DNA of 64,000 bases, taken from positions 6,324,001-6,388,000 of the forward strand of contig OZ316897.1 in NCBI GenBank assembly GCA_973895155.1, read 5' to 3'. The first letter of the stretch is position 1; the number at the start of each line of letters is the position of its first letter. The notes under the pieces were generated by a model. The model saw only the letters and a program-made list of their open reading frames with translations. It was not told the origin of the DNA and did no database searches. The position numbers and the translations under genes were made by a program. This document shows, in pieces, positions 31,737 to 42,203 of this stretch. This DNA comes from Marsupella aquatica (taxonomy: Eukaryota; Marchantiophyta).

Positions 31737-34700
31737 TTGTCTTCACCCGAGAGCTTGTCATCAATAGGATCGTTCAAGTCAGTCGAGTCAAGCCGAAGGG
31801 AGACCAGGTCTATAGTGAACAAGAAGGCGCTCCAGGCGGGATTGAAAACACCGAGGAGGCCCAAGATGGTGAACCAAGTAGATGTTGTGAATCCTACGTT
31901 TCAACCTGGAGCTTCAGAACCCTATTCTGTTGTCATCAATCGCCATCTTTTCCCTTTTGGAAATGACGAATTTGGATTCCCGCTCGCTCCTCCGAGGATT
32001 CCCCTTTGCAGAATGCGAAACATGCAGATCGTTCGGTCCTTACAAACTAACTCGACTGCGATCGAGACACTCAAGAATGAATTCCGGACGCAGGGATACA
32101 TCGAAGATGCGCCTCGATTTTACGTCCAAATGACCGGCGAAGATGGCCTTGTCCATATGTGCGAGGATGTGATTCGGGAGTCGTGGGATGACATGTGGAT
32201 TCTTCAGAATGAAGAATTCAAGAGGGAATGTGATTCTCACGAAGCTTTCAAAATTTTGAAAGACAAAATGTTTTGTGTTTTCGATGGAAATCATCGTCTG
32301 TACTCATGGATGCAGCTTGCGGACGAGAATCCCCATGATGTCAAATATCATCCTCGAGTTGTTTGTCGAATTTTCAAGGGTGACAAGAACTCATTCGTGC
32401 AGATTGAGTCGGCAATGCATGCGCTGAATAGGTTTGTTTCTTTTCCTTCAAGCTGTGAATTGTATATAAAATTCTTTCATTTCCTCTTGTTAGCGATCTC
32501 GCTGACCTGTTTCTTTTGCTCAGGTTGACTCAATGTCACGTTGAGAATTCTTGGGTCCTTGAAGCAGAGAGAGTCCACAAGGTTCTCAGTAATGACCTTT
32601 CTGTATACAAAGATATCATCGATGCAGACAACTACAAACTTTTCCAGCAGAAGATGGCAAATATTAGGAAACCGGCTTGGTATTCGAAGAACATGACACT
32701 CGATGCCTACACGTACATTCTGTCTGCTGCTAATATTGCAGCGCAGACGGAAGATTTGAAGAAGAAGTTTCAGTTGAAAGAAGCGCAAGGAGAACCTCTT
32801 TCAAAAGCTGCACAAGACATGGCAGTCAAAGACATGATGAAGGAGCAACTGGCAGATTGGAATGTGAAGGTGCCAAAGATTGGAGCTCTCCTGAATCCTG
32901 AGTTTGGTGACTTTTTCCAGAAGTGTGTTGAGATGCACAACTACTGCGAACATGAGAGGAAGGAGGCCCAACGAACAGACGATAAAGGAAGGGGTAATGT
33001 GTCATGTGGTCTCGATCGTGCGAGGCTATTTACGGGTGTCTCATCGTTGACTCCCCAGCTCAGATGTGTACTCCTCGAGGCACAATGCAGACCTGAGCTT
33101 CGCAAGAAGTACTTCCACCCTGGTCAATTCTCGGACAGCGAAACAAAACTTTGGCTTCACCGATGGGCTGTTTGGGAGCAGGTTGAGTCAATTTGTTCTT
33201 CGCTCATGTCTGAGATTATTTCAGAGTTGATCCCAACTGTTCCAGATGCAAGGATCCTTACTTCGTCTGAGAAGACAAAGCCATCGCTGATCCTTGACAT
33301 AGAGGAGGACTTTGAAGATTTCCAAACGAGAGTGAAATCTCGTTTTTTCAAACAGATTTGGCCACCAAAGTCGGGTGAGAAGATTGACATCTCACTTTTT
33401 CGGAGGAGGGCGAAGAGATATACGTATTGTTTTTTTGTGGATAGAGAAGTTGCTGACAAAACATATTGGTGGTCCTATCCTGCTTGCTTCTCGCCTTGGA
33501 TAGCAGGAGTGAAAGAGGATCCAACCTCTGTTAAATATGGAGAGTACTCGATGTACCCATGTGAGGGAGTGGAGGCTCCAAGGAAGATGAGTGAGTGGGA
33601 AGTCCTTCACTGTCCATGGTATTTAGAATCAGACAAATGGGCAGTGACATTTGACACAGCAGAGAAGGCAGCATTTCATATGATAAATCAAGGCTTGATA
33701 CCAGAGTCGTACATTACAGAGTCCAAATTAGCTCCTGCAGAAGCCGAGGCTGGCGGATGTGATGCAATGGAGAAAGCTGTTCTTGGTGTAGCTACCATTG
33801 TGGACCGGAGTAGATCGAGGAGACCTCGGAAAGTGCCGGTGAAGGACACGTCCAAAGATGGATCAGTCTTGTTTGGGAAGCAAAGTAAGTCTTTTTCTCC
33901 TCTTTTTTTCATACCTCATTCGGAGTAATTTTGTCTCAGTCACCTGTCTGACATTAACATGTTTTTCAGAGAAGAGAAAGGCTGCAGCCTCTGGCAGTTT
34001 GAAGAGTGGGGCGGATGATGGAGAAGAACCCAAGTCTCCTGATGTTGAGGTCACAACAAAATCTGCTGTGGACCTGGGTTCAATCAAGCGTTTAAAGAGG
34101 AAGCGCAATGTCCAAATTCTCTCCGACTCGGATGAGGAGGAAGCATGCGTCGCGCAAGGAGTAGCACGAATGTGTGGTCTTAAGAAGGACGGTGAGAGGC
34201 ATTTCTTGGCGAAGAGCAATCTCACGGAAACTGCAAACTCAATTAGCCAGAGGAAAGTAAGACCTCCCTGGATGGGCGATGCGGATCAGTGGTTGTCTGG
34301 AATGAGCAAATCGAGCGAACACCCAAACGCCGTGATGATCAACGGAAAAAATTACGCTGGAATTGGTGCTCACTTGGGTTTCATATTCCTTCCCACGGGT
34401 CATCGAACAAGCGTCACAGACCGGGAGGTCCCGAAGTGGAATGTTTGGAGTGAGAAATTACCATATTATTTCTTTGGAGTCATGCGTCCGATGCTTGCCG
34501 ATGATGGTTATGTCGCAGTTCTTCACAGCTCTGACTATAACCATATGAGGCAAATTTTTTCTGCAGTCGAACAGAAGAACAAATTTAAACATGTCCGACA
34601 GTATTCGGTTTTGCTTTCATCTCCTTTGTATCAAGCAGATATGGACATTGAGGTAAGATATCCTCCATATTTTTTGTGCAATTTTTGCTAGCGAGCTCGC

Positions 34701-35693
34701 TAACCAAAAGTGCCCATTTCTTACGTATTATCGTTTTCAATTCAGGTGGTTACTCTCATTATGGATGTCTTCTGCAAGGTGGAATTCTCGGCAAAAGTCC
34801 CGAAACATACAGGATATGTTCCAATGACTTCCTCGGAGGATGCCTGCCATAAATTGATGTTGAGTGTTTGCTACCCAAAAACTGATCCCAGTCCCAGGGC
34901 GGCTTTCGCAGGTTCCAATAGATTGTCAGTTGGGTTCATGCAAGCCGTAATGGAGATCCTTACTTTGCCAAAGGACATTGTCATTGACTGGACTGTTGGA
35001 GATGGAAGTGCTTTTGCCGCTGGGGAATACGCTGGGAGATTTGTTGTGGGTGTTGAAGATCGAGACATTCTTCATCTGTGTGCACAAAGAACTTTGGCAA
35101 ATGTGTTGGATAGACATGCCCAGAAGTTGAAAGGGGCCGCAGACCCAAAGAACGATGATCCCAAAGATGAAGGGTCTGATGATGAGTTCACCATCCCAGG
35201 AGATGATCAGGGAGGACCTTCAGACGAGAAGGATGAATTCGACCTGGAGTAAAGCACTTGGCCTTTGATGTAGAACTCCCTATTTGGTGTTTTTCTTTTG
35301 TTTGTAGAATTTTCGGATGTTTAGTATTGATCCGATTCTGGTGATTTCTTCAATGATAGGCGTTCGGATTGGTTTTCGGAGGAGAGATTCCGTCTTCGGA
35401 AAGAAATCGAGGATCATTTTCTTGTGACCCCTGACAAGGGATTTGCGCTTCCATGCTATGCTGAAAAGACTGCAAAGGAGGTTGATGAAGCGCCCGTCGT
35501 TTTGACTTGGGAGGGGAAAGGTCTACTGTCAGTGAGGGGTGTTCGGAAAGCCCTTTACTGTCCTCAGTTCATAGATGATGAGGCTGGGACTGTAGCACAG
35601 TATGTTGACGGTTCGGCTGAGGAGACTGGTAGGGAGTCCAGTAGCGATCCTAGTAATTCCTCAGATGATTTGGAATCAGAGGATTCTCAATGA
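31737..35693 (+). CDS. ParB-like domain fused to degenerate N4/N6 DNA methyltransferase
   Basis: Five exons (31737-32431, 32524-33884, 33970-34652, 34746-35248, 35360-35693), all with GT-AG borders and matching phases, give 1191 residues. Residues about 100-230 match a ParB/Srx-type domain, with the core FCVFDGNHRLYSW at 180-191. The central part (about 235-700) is unassigned but well behaved. Then a basic KKRKAAAS stretch and KRLKRKRN could be nuclear signals. The last third follows the N4/N6 DNA methylase order: VMRPMLADDGYVAVLHSSDY, then FAGSNRLSVGFMQAVMEIL, then motif I-like IDWTVGDGSAFAAGEYAGR at about 993-1011 and GVEDRD. The expected DPF-GSGTT is altered and I see no DPPY-type catalytic tetrad, so catalysis is doubtful. 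ParB plus methylase fusions are typical of phage and bacterial genomes, suggesting ancient transfer. An acidic Ser-rich tail ends the protein. Introns 1 and 3 carry palindrome copies. DNA binding to the palindrome is a hypothesis. Confidence 0.7.
32489..32506. repeat. Palindrome copy in intron 1 of the ParB/methylase gene
   Basis: GTTAGCGATCTCGCTGAC, one mismatch between arms. Confidence 0.75.
34687..34704. repeat. Palindrome copy in intron 3 of the ParB/methylase gene
   Basis: GCTAGCGAGCTCGCTAAC, one outer mismatch, inside the 93-base intron. Confidence 0.8.
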
Positions 35694-35965
35694 CTCATGG
35701 TCAATTTCAGATGCAATCTCATTCCAGAAGATATTTGTCATACCAAAGTTTTATTAAAGATGGATTGTGAAAGGTTTTTTGACCTGGTTTTGTTGACAGT
35801 GATGATGCCTTTTCATTCAGTTCAGTGTAGTGAAGATCTCGATTTTTGAGTTTGTGAATATTTAAGTATCTGCATTTTCGTTTTCCTTAACTGTTTCACA
35901 GTATATATTGACAATCTTACTTGGGAATGCGCCTTAACTACCCTCAAATTACGCGCAAACTTGCC

Positions 35966-35990
35966 TCGCTAGCCTGCTGTCCTCGCTAGC
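35966..35990. repeat. Two direct TCGCTAGC half sites
   Basis: TCGCTAGC at 35966-35973 and 35983-35990, 17 bases apart, the second followed by AAAA. Another half site lies at 36276-36283. All are 3' of the ParB/methylase gene. Confidence 0.65.
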
Positions 35991-36360
35991 AAAACTCCTG
36001 TTTGCTCGCACAATAGAATACCTCTTGACTAGTGCTGTTCCAAGTCACTACAATAAATTCTAGCAAAAATGAACGCAGTCCTTCGAACTGTGGTCGGTTG
36101 CCACGGCTGTCGTTTTTATCTTCTTCCTGGACAGCATCAGGCAGTGTTCAAGACAGCATCAGGTAGTGTTCAGGCTACACCATGCGCTAATGTTATTTCT
36201 TTGTTGCTCGTTTTACATTTCTCTCCCGACGAAATAGTCTGGTTGAGTGGCCCTTGAGAGAATTTTACTAGTTAGTCGCTAGCAAAACCTTCTGTTCCCA
36301 GCTATGGTGTGGAGTTAAGCCTATGGACCATGAGGTATTCTATGTTGCAAGCAAACAGGG

Positions 36361-36410
36361 GATTTTGATAGCGAGGAGATTTGATAGCGAGTAGATTTTG
36401 ATAGCGAGAC
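36361..36410 (+). repeat. Three tandem GATTTTGATAGCGAG units
   Basis: Three copies of a 15-17 base unit, each carrying the TAGCGA half of the palindrome (36369, 36385, 36402), all in one direction. Confidence 0.75.
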
Positions 36411-36481
36411 AATAATGGTTCCACATTTCAGTTACTTTTTGGTGCCTTTACATTTTTGTGTTTTTTTAAAGGCTGCAGATG

Positions 36482-36499
36482 GCTAGCTAGCTCGCTAGC
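36482..36499. repeat. Palindrome copy near the right end
   Basis: GCTAGCTAGCTCGCTAGC, one arm mismatch, followed by AAAAA. Confidence 0.75.
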
Positions 36500-36589
36500 A
36501 AAAAGGGAGTCCCCAAAAGGGATGTTACCAACCAGGTAGTTGATAGCAAGGCAGTTACATGTAGAAAAATAGGGGTCATGCAGGATTTG

Positions 36590-36644
36590 TTTTTGCTCGT
36601 GCGAGGAAAATTTTTACTCTTTGCTCGCACATTACAATTACACC
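36590..36644 (-). repeat. Right terminal inverted repeat
   Basis: Read on the minus strand from 36644 it begins GGTGTAATTGTAA and then contains TTTTCCTCGCACGAGCAAAAA, related to the left end. Confidence 0.6.
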
Positions 36645-39603
36645 TGGACCATGACTATGATGACATGACTATGATGTACCAAAAATTGGGGTGTGGGTGG
36701 AAAATGACAAGGGGGCAGTGAGGTGAGTATACACAGTGACTAAAGGTTGAATGCAAATCTGTGAGCTAGATGGATTGAGCTAGATGGATTGAACCGGCAA
36801 CCGGTCTATATTGACATCCAAACCAAGAAATTGAGGAGTAGGTGGTGGTGCTAGGGACCTAGGGAATGCATGGGAGGATGCACTTCTTTGTCCTCAACTC
36901 TATTCATGGTCAAAGAACTGGATGCAAATCTATCTCAACAAGGTATTAATTTTGCCAACACTACTCAAATGAAGGGCTAGTTCAATCTAACTAATAAAGC
37001 TACTGTTTTGCAGTAACAATACAGTTAACTCTTTCTAAGTGCACTCTCATGGGAAGATGGCATTTAAACCCTATCCAGCATGCACTTAATCAGGTATTGC
37101 ATTCCTTGATAAGCACACACCCCCTAAAACATGCACTTATTAATAAGCGTGGTTGATATAGATTCATTGTTAAATGTGTAATTATCCAGGGTTCACATGG
37201 ATTTGACACCAAGGTGTGTTGGTCATGGCAGATTGAGCACCATCCAGTGAATAAACAGCAATATGGACTCTGAAGCTCCCCATGCACATTGTAAAATACC
37301 ATAATATACCTAGATCACACAAAGAATTCATGTTTAAAATAAAATTTATTACAAAATGACAACATTATGTGTCAATCCTTAGTAAAAAGAAGTGGGGGTA
37401 CACAGTTCCTACGTGGTCCCTGACTACACAACTTCTTCAGTGCCGATGGCAGTATGGATTGAGGTGCACCGCGTACCCCTCGACTGAGGAGCTTCCTGCC
37501 TGATCTACTTCACCCTCCACTGCCTCAACATTGCATTTCCCATCAACATAGGTTCCTTTGCCATCTGGACTAAATATCCTGTTCAATTACTTCCACCTAT
37601 CAAGCTGACCAAAACATTTGTCATCCAGATCAAGCCAAAAATTGAACCCTCCAACCTGGCAAAGTGTTGTAAGGCAAGCAGTCACCCAATCCCAGGATAC
37701 ACAAGGGATGCTTGAGGATAATCAAAATGGACACTTTCAGCAGACACATTGTTTCTCAATGATAGTTGACCACAAAAAGGTCACAATTTGGGTGGTACTG
37801 GGGTTCAACTATGTGGCAAGGACTCCCTCCAAAAGCTTGAATCTGTTGCGCAGAACCGTGTACCATGTCCATCCCATCTTTCCATCAAACATGAAGCATG
37901 AAGCATGCACTGACCCCCAAAACCATTGAGCTTCCAAAGGTGCTACGAGCGGCACAGGCTGCTCTTATTGTGGCATAGCTAAAAATTGCTTTGGCACTAC
38001 TCTTTGCTGCGCTCAAACGAGCCTCGCCCTGTTTGCCTTGTTGCCCTTCAAACAACAATAACAACTGCTAAACCTTCTAAAAGAATACAATGAAGGAAAG
38101 TCCATTGCCTTGTAGGTCTTATGGCACCAAGGGGAAACCCAGGGCTATCCTTCCCGCCATATGTCACCCTGGTTACTTAAGTGCATAAAACAAAAAAAAA
38201 ACTTAACAGTTCCAACTCAATCAAAAATTATGAATCTAAAACTATGCATGTAACTTGACCGTCATGATCAAAGAAGCTATTGAGACTTGATTGAACAAGG
38301 GTCCTCAGGTGCTCCTTTGTGCAAGCTCTCATCATCTTCCTCTGTCATCTGCTTATCAAACAATTAAGACAGCAAATACCGCTTTTCTTCCTCTTTAATA
38401 ATTGTTTGTATCATATGACATGGACGTGGAGGGACGCTATATGGATTAGTTTACTACTAAGGATGAGTAGATTTGTTTCTGCTCCCAAAAATGTATTTTT
38501 TGATCAAGTCTACCAACTATACCCGTATTCTATACTTTTGATCAAGTCCGGTGGACTGTTATGTTCATGCTCCTACTGGCCGATAGAGTGTTGGCCGGCA
38601 CCACTCCCACTCACAAGGTTGACCAAACCATGCAAGTTTCTCTAAACAATCATTCTAGGGGAAGAACACAATTGGGAAAAAGAGAGACAACACTACACAA
38701 AAATGGTGAGAATCAACCGAATCCATATCTTTTGGTGGCCAACACATGGCATGGGCAACCCGGCCTCCTACCGTCTACCCAACTTGTGCCTCATAGGACA
38801 ATGAGCACCTCTCCACCTCACTACTCCGGATTGATTCCATATTCTCACTAAATACAAATCTCAAACTGAACACTCAACTAAGTTCCCCCTGCTCCTACCA
38901 GGGGATGCCAATTAAATACCCAAAAATAACAATGCATGAGCACACAAGCCCTAGGGGTGTGGTGGCAGCCACTACCCTGGCTGGCCACTACCCTGGCTGG
39001 CCACCATCCACCCCGCCATCTACTAGCGGCACTACTAACCTAAAAATTCCTACACATGCACTCCTAACCCTATTGCTACCTATAGGCGGCCAACGGTGCC
39101 TTTGTCAACCACCACTACAACTAAGTGAAACCTAGACTAAGTCCTATTTACTCTATGGTTTGCCTTCCTACTACATGGTTGCCCCGCCTGCCTAAACCCT
39201 CACTGCCCTTTTGTACGGATGTGGACACACTTCCCCTCCTCTTTGCTGGAGTGGTCTTCCCAAATGTTTGCCTGACCCAAATTTCCTTGCTTCGATAAAG
39301 TGGCTAGGGCCTTCCACGCCTGGATGTACCCCTGGCTGATGGTATCCTTCCACAGAGTTGTCTCCTCACCTGATTGCAACTCCAATGGCAAAACCTGGCC
39401 GGTGGCCGCATGTGTCCCCTGGTTCACCAATCTGGGTGGCATTCCTAGTATTTACAGGGCCTCATGGCTAGTCAGTGCATCTCGTAGTGACTTACGGGCC
39501 GATCCCCCTCAATTTCTTCTCCAGACTCTTGCACTTTTCCTTGTCCAGCCTTCTTGGCTGCCTCCATCACTGGTCCATACTTTTGGGTCACCTCCATGAC
39601 CAC
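36645..39603. other. Unassigned, repeat-rich stretch
   Basis: No gene. Small tandem repeats occur, such as GAGCTAGATGGATTG twice near 36770 and CCACTACCCTGGCTGG twice near 38970-39000. 38300-39600 is probably old mobile DNA; short frames there carry no domain I recognise. Confidence 0.35.
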
Positions 39604-42203
39604 TGTGACGCCACCAGCACGGCTGGTAATCAGTAATATGGCTTAATCCATATTTAGACTTACGTACAATATAGACGTAGGAGTTTGTAGTTATTAGCAT
39701 AATGACACTAAATTAGTTAGTCATGATGATTAGGCCAGTAATGACGGGAGTTCATGCTCAAGCTGGCGGCGCGACACCCGACGTATTTCCAGATTAGGAG
39801 CGTGTTATGGCTATCAACATCGGGTCCGTATAACTGATCTGGAAGTAGCTCTCTGGCATGCTCCAACCCGGACTAGAGGAGTGATTGGTAGGCTTTGGGC
39901 TTGATAAATTTTGCCTATCACGAGCAAGAGGAGCCAATTGTTCAACACACTATGGGGGTATAAAAGGCAAGCTTTCCCTGCCTCCATCTCACTAGTCACT
40001 CCTCGTGCCAGCTTTGAGCTTGCCTCCTCCTCTCCGCCCTTAGCAATTCAGCCGGTCTGTTGATAATCCACCACATGTCTGTCACTATTATGTCCAGTTT
40101 TGCTATCCAGTTTTGGTATTAATTCCTCTCCATTGCTAATCATCTTGCAGCCTCACTTTCTCAGCACAACCTGCAAAATTACAAAGCTGAAAAATATCAC
40201 AAACGGTTTATTCATTTAAATGGGCATTCTCATTACAACAACGACCTCAACCTTCCATTTGAGAGCAAGTACTGTAGAGATGCAAAGATTTCCGAGTTCT
40301 TCTTTGAGGGAACCAAGTACCTCAGTTTTGGAGAAGCACTCCTCCAACTCTCGGATAAGGTTTTCAAGATCCCTAGCACAGTAGACTTACAACAACACCA
40401 CTTTGATGATGTAACCGTCAGGGTTCAGACACACTTGTACTGTTGGTTTGAGCTAGTGCATCTAGAACTCTAACTTCCATGGCACCTCCTCCAGCGGCAC
40501 CACAACCAACCTTCTAAAGCACGGCCAGGCTCAAACGCCACTTGGGCCCCCTCAAGCCGCTCCCCACCACCGGTTGCACCGCCCGCTCAGGTGAAATCTG
40601 TGGTAAATGCGGTCAACCTGAGCTCAGAGGATGAGGAGGTTGTCCCCCTTGTCCGCAACCCACCTTCTACCCAACAACACGCGACGGGTACCACGCCACC
40701 TCCCCAACAAGCACAAACCCGAGAGACAGCCTTGATTGACACTACAATCATGGTTGCAGCCCCATCGCCCATATTGATGGCGGTAGAAATACCGTCACCA
40801 CCATGCATTAAATGGGGGAGAATGTCCACAAAAACATTCTCCACCCAAAACATACATGTCACTTGAAGACCCAAGGGTTTGAGCACCTCTTCGCTTTTCC
40901 TTGGAACAATTGCAGGTACTATGGATAGGACATGACGCAATTTATCCAAAACTTTGACGAGGCCAGCCAAAAAACCTGTGCACAAGGACGACTGATGTCC
41001 TTAAACAAAGCACGACTCAAGCTCATCTTTGGCCTACCCGAAGGAAAGGATCGGATAGAGTCACAGGCACCAGGGGGCAAAGGAGCCAAGTACCATTCGT
41101 CTAGCTTCACACCCAATGGGTCAGTAGACAATGGCTTCCTTATGTGGACATGTATCATCCCGCAGGTAGTAGAGCGACTAGAGTTCCAACAGTATGCGCT
41201 CCACATGATGGAACCACGGGAGAGATCCGCTGCCCAGGTAATTCAGGTAGATAATTACCGGCCTAGGAAGTGGGCTTCGTTCTTCGTCAAGAAATTCCAC
41301 AAAGACATGGAGCGACAAAGAAAGACTCTATTTCTTGGGGGAAAGGTGTACTTAGCCAGCCACATAGAAATCATTATGGAGTGGTACGCCTGTTTTGATC
41401 GTCGGATGCTTCCCTGGTGCAATGAGCCCAAGCTCATCTAGTGCAAGTGGGTCTTCCCAGCCCAGGAGAGGTGGGCCCAACCCGAGGCCCAAGACCTAGT
41501 ACTCATGGCCCCCATCCTCCCTTCGACCCCAAAGCCAACTACTAGGGCTTCCTCTTCCTTGCCAGAGACAACAGTTATTGCGGCCTTGGAAGCTCAAAAC
41601 CAAGTTCGGGCAACCACTTTGAACAGCCCCATGATAGCTGACCCCGAGCCAAAAGCCCTCGCAGCAGAGGATCCCGCATCCCCCGCACCAGTCCAACAGA
41701 TCTCCTCCCCTCATTGGACCTACCTCACCCTGTCCATGTCACCCCAAAACTGGACTTGTCTACCCCTAACCCCAACCAAATAAAGGTAGGTCCTTGCCCA
41801 AACCCTAGCGGGCATAGCTTGGTGAACCCAAAATTCTTTGGTCCGGGTACGTATTTGAATGGGTTGCTTAGCAACTTCTCCTTGGAAGTTGGTCAAGATA
41901 TGGGGGAGTTTATGGCCCACAAGGTGGCTTACTTCTTTAGCCAAGCATTGGTTGCAGCAAAATGGCAGGGCATGCCCAGTTTGAAGTCATGAAGAGAATA
42001 GAGCAGTATCGGGGAGAGGCAGCCCAACTATTAAACAAAGCCTCAGCCCAAGAAACTAAGCTATCACTTCTTTGGCCCCAGCTTGCAACCGCCCTGGCCC
42101 AGATCGCCGACGCTGAAGCCAAGGCAGACTTGGCCGCACAAGCTGGAGCCAGAAAGGATGCAGAGATCGCACAACTTTGGACATAGATTGATAGCTTGAA
42201 GGG
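39604..42203 (+). mobile_element. 4-kb mobile unit, copy B (right part missing)
   Basis: Starts TGTGACGCCACC like copy A, has TATAAAAGG at 39959, and carries the same gene from ATG 40075 to 42203. The gene is broken by many stops and shifts; the best open part is 40932-41441, covering the GLPEG and RPRKWASFF blocks. At 42204, in the coiled-coil region, it is cut by the right end of copy C. The remaining 3' part of copy B is not found beyond copy C. Confidence 0.7.
40075..42203 (+). pseudogene. Copy B of the plant transposon-type coiled-coil protein
   Basis: Same domain order as 4830-7471: N-terminal region, proline-rich linker, conserved GLPEGKDRIE / NYRPRKWASFFVKKFHKDM block, then the start of the coiled coil. 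Multiple frameshifts and stops (for example the TGA in the N-terminal part) show decay. Codon use is less GC-rich than copies A and C, consistent with an older insertion. Confidence 0.65.

Larger units (their letters stand above)
35694..36589. other. Right non-coding arm of the transposon
   Basis: About 900 bases with no gene, only short frames. It is rich in palindrome half sites and TTGCTCGCAC-like motifs that also occur in the terminal repeats. Confidence 0.5.
25237..36644. mobile_element. 11.4-kb MULE-like transposon with accessory genes
   Basis: The ends are related inverted repeats (25237-25285 and 36590-36644) sharing GTAATTGTAA and, further in, CTCGCACGRGCAA. Inside are a small broken gene (25982-26716), a MULE-like transposase (27340-31052, minus) and a ParB/methylase fusion gene (31737-35693, plus). 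The 18-bp palindrome GCTAGCGANNTCGCTAGC and half sites recur across the non-coding parts and I did not see it outside. I found no target-site duplication, so the exact ends or integrity are uncertain. That the three genes form one element is inferred from the inverted ends and shared motif. Confidence 0.65.

Noticed and set aside
35424-35693. Independent small gene after the methylase gene
   Set aside because: A GTAAAG donor at 35249 and acceptor at 35359 join it in phase as the last exon of the ParB/methylase gene.
25237-36644. Palindromic repeats as a CRISPR-like array
   Set aside because: Spacing is irregular (from under 100 to over 2000 bases), copies lie in introns and promoters, and there are no uniform spacers or Cas-like genes; the setting is eukaryotic.
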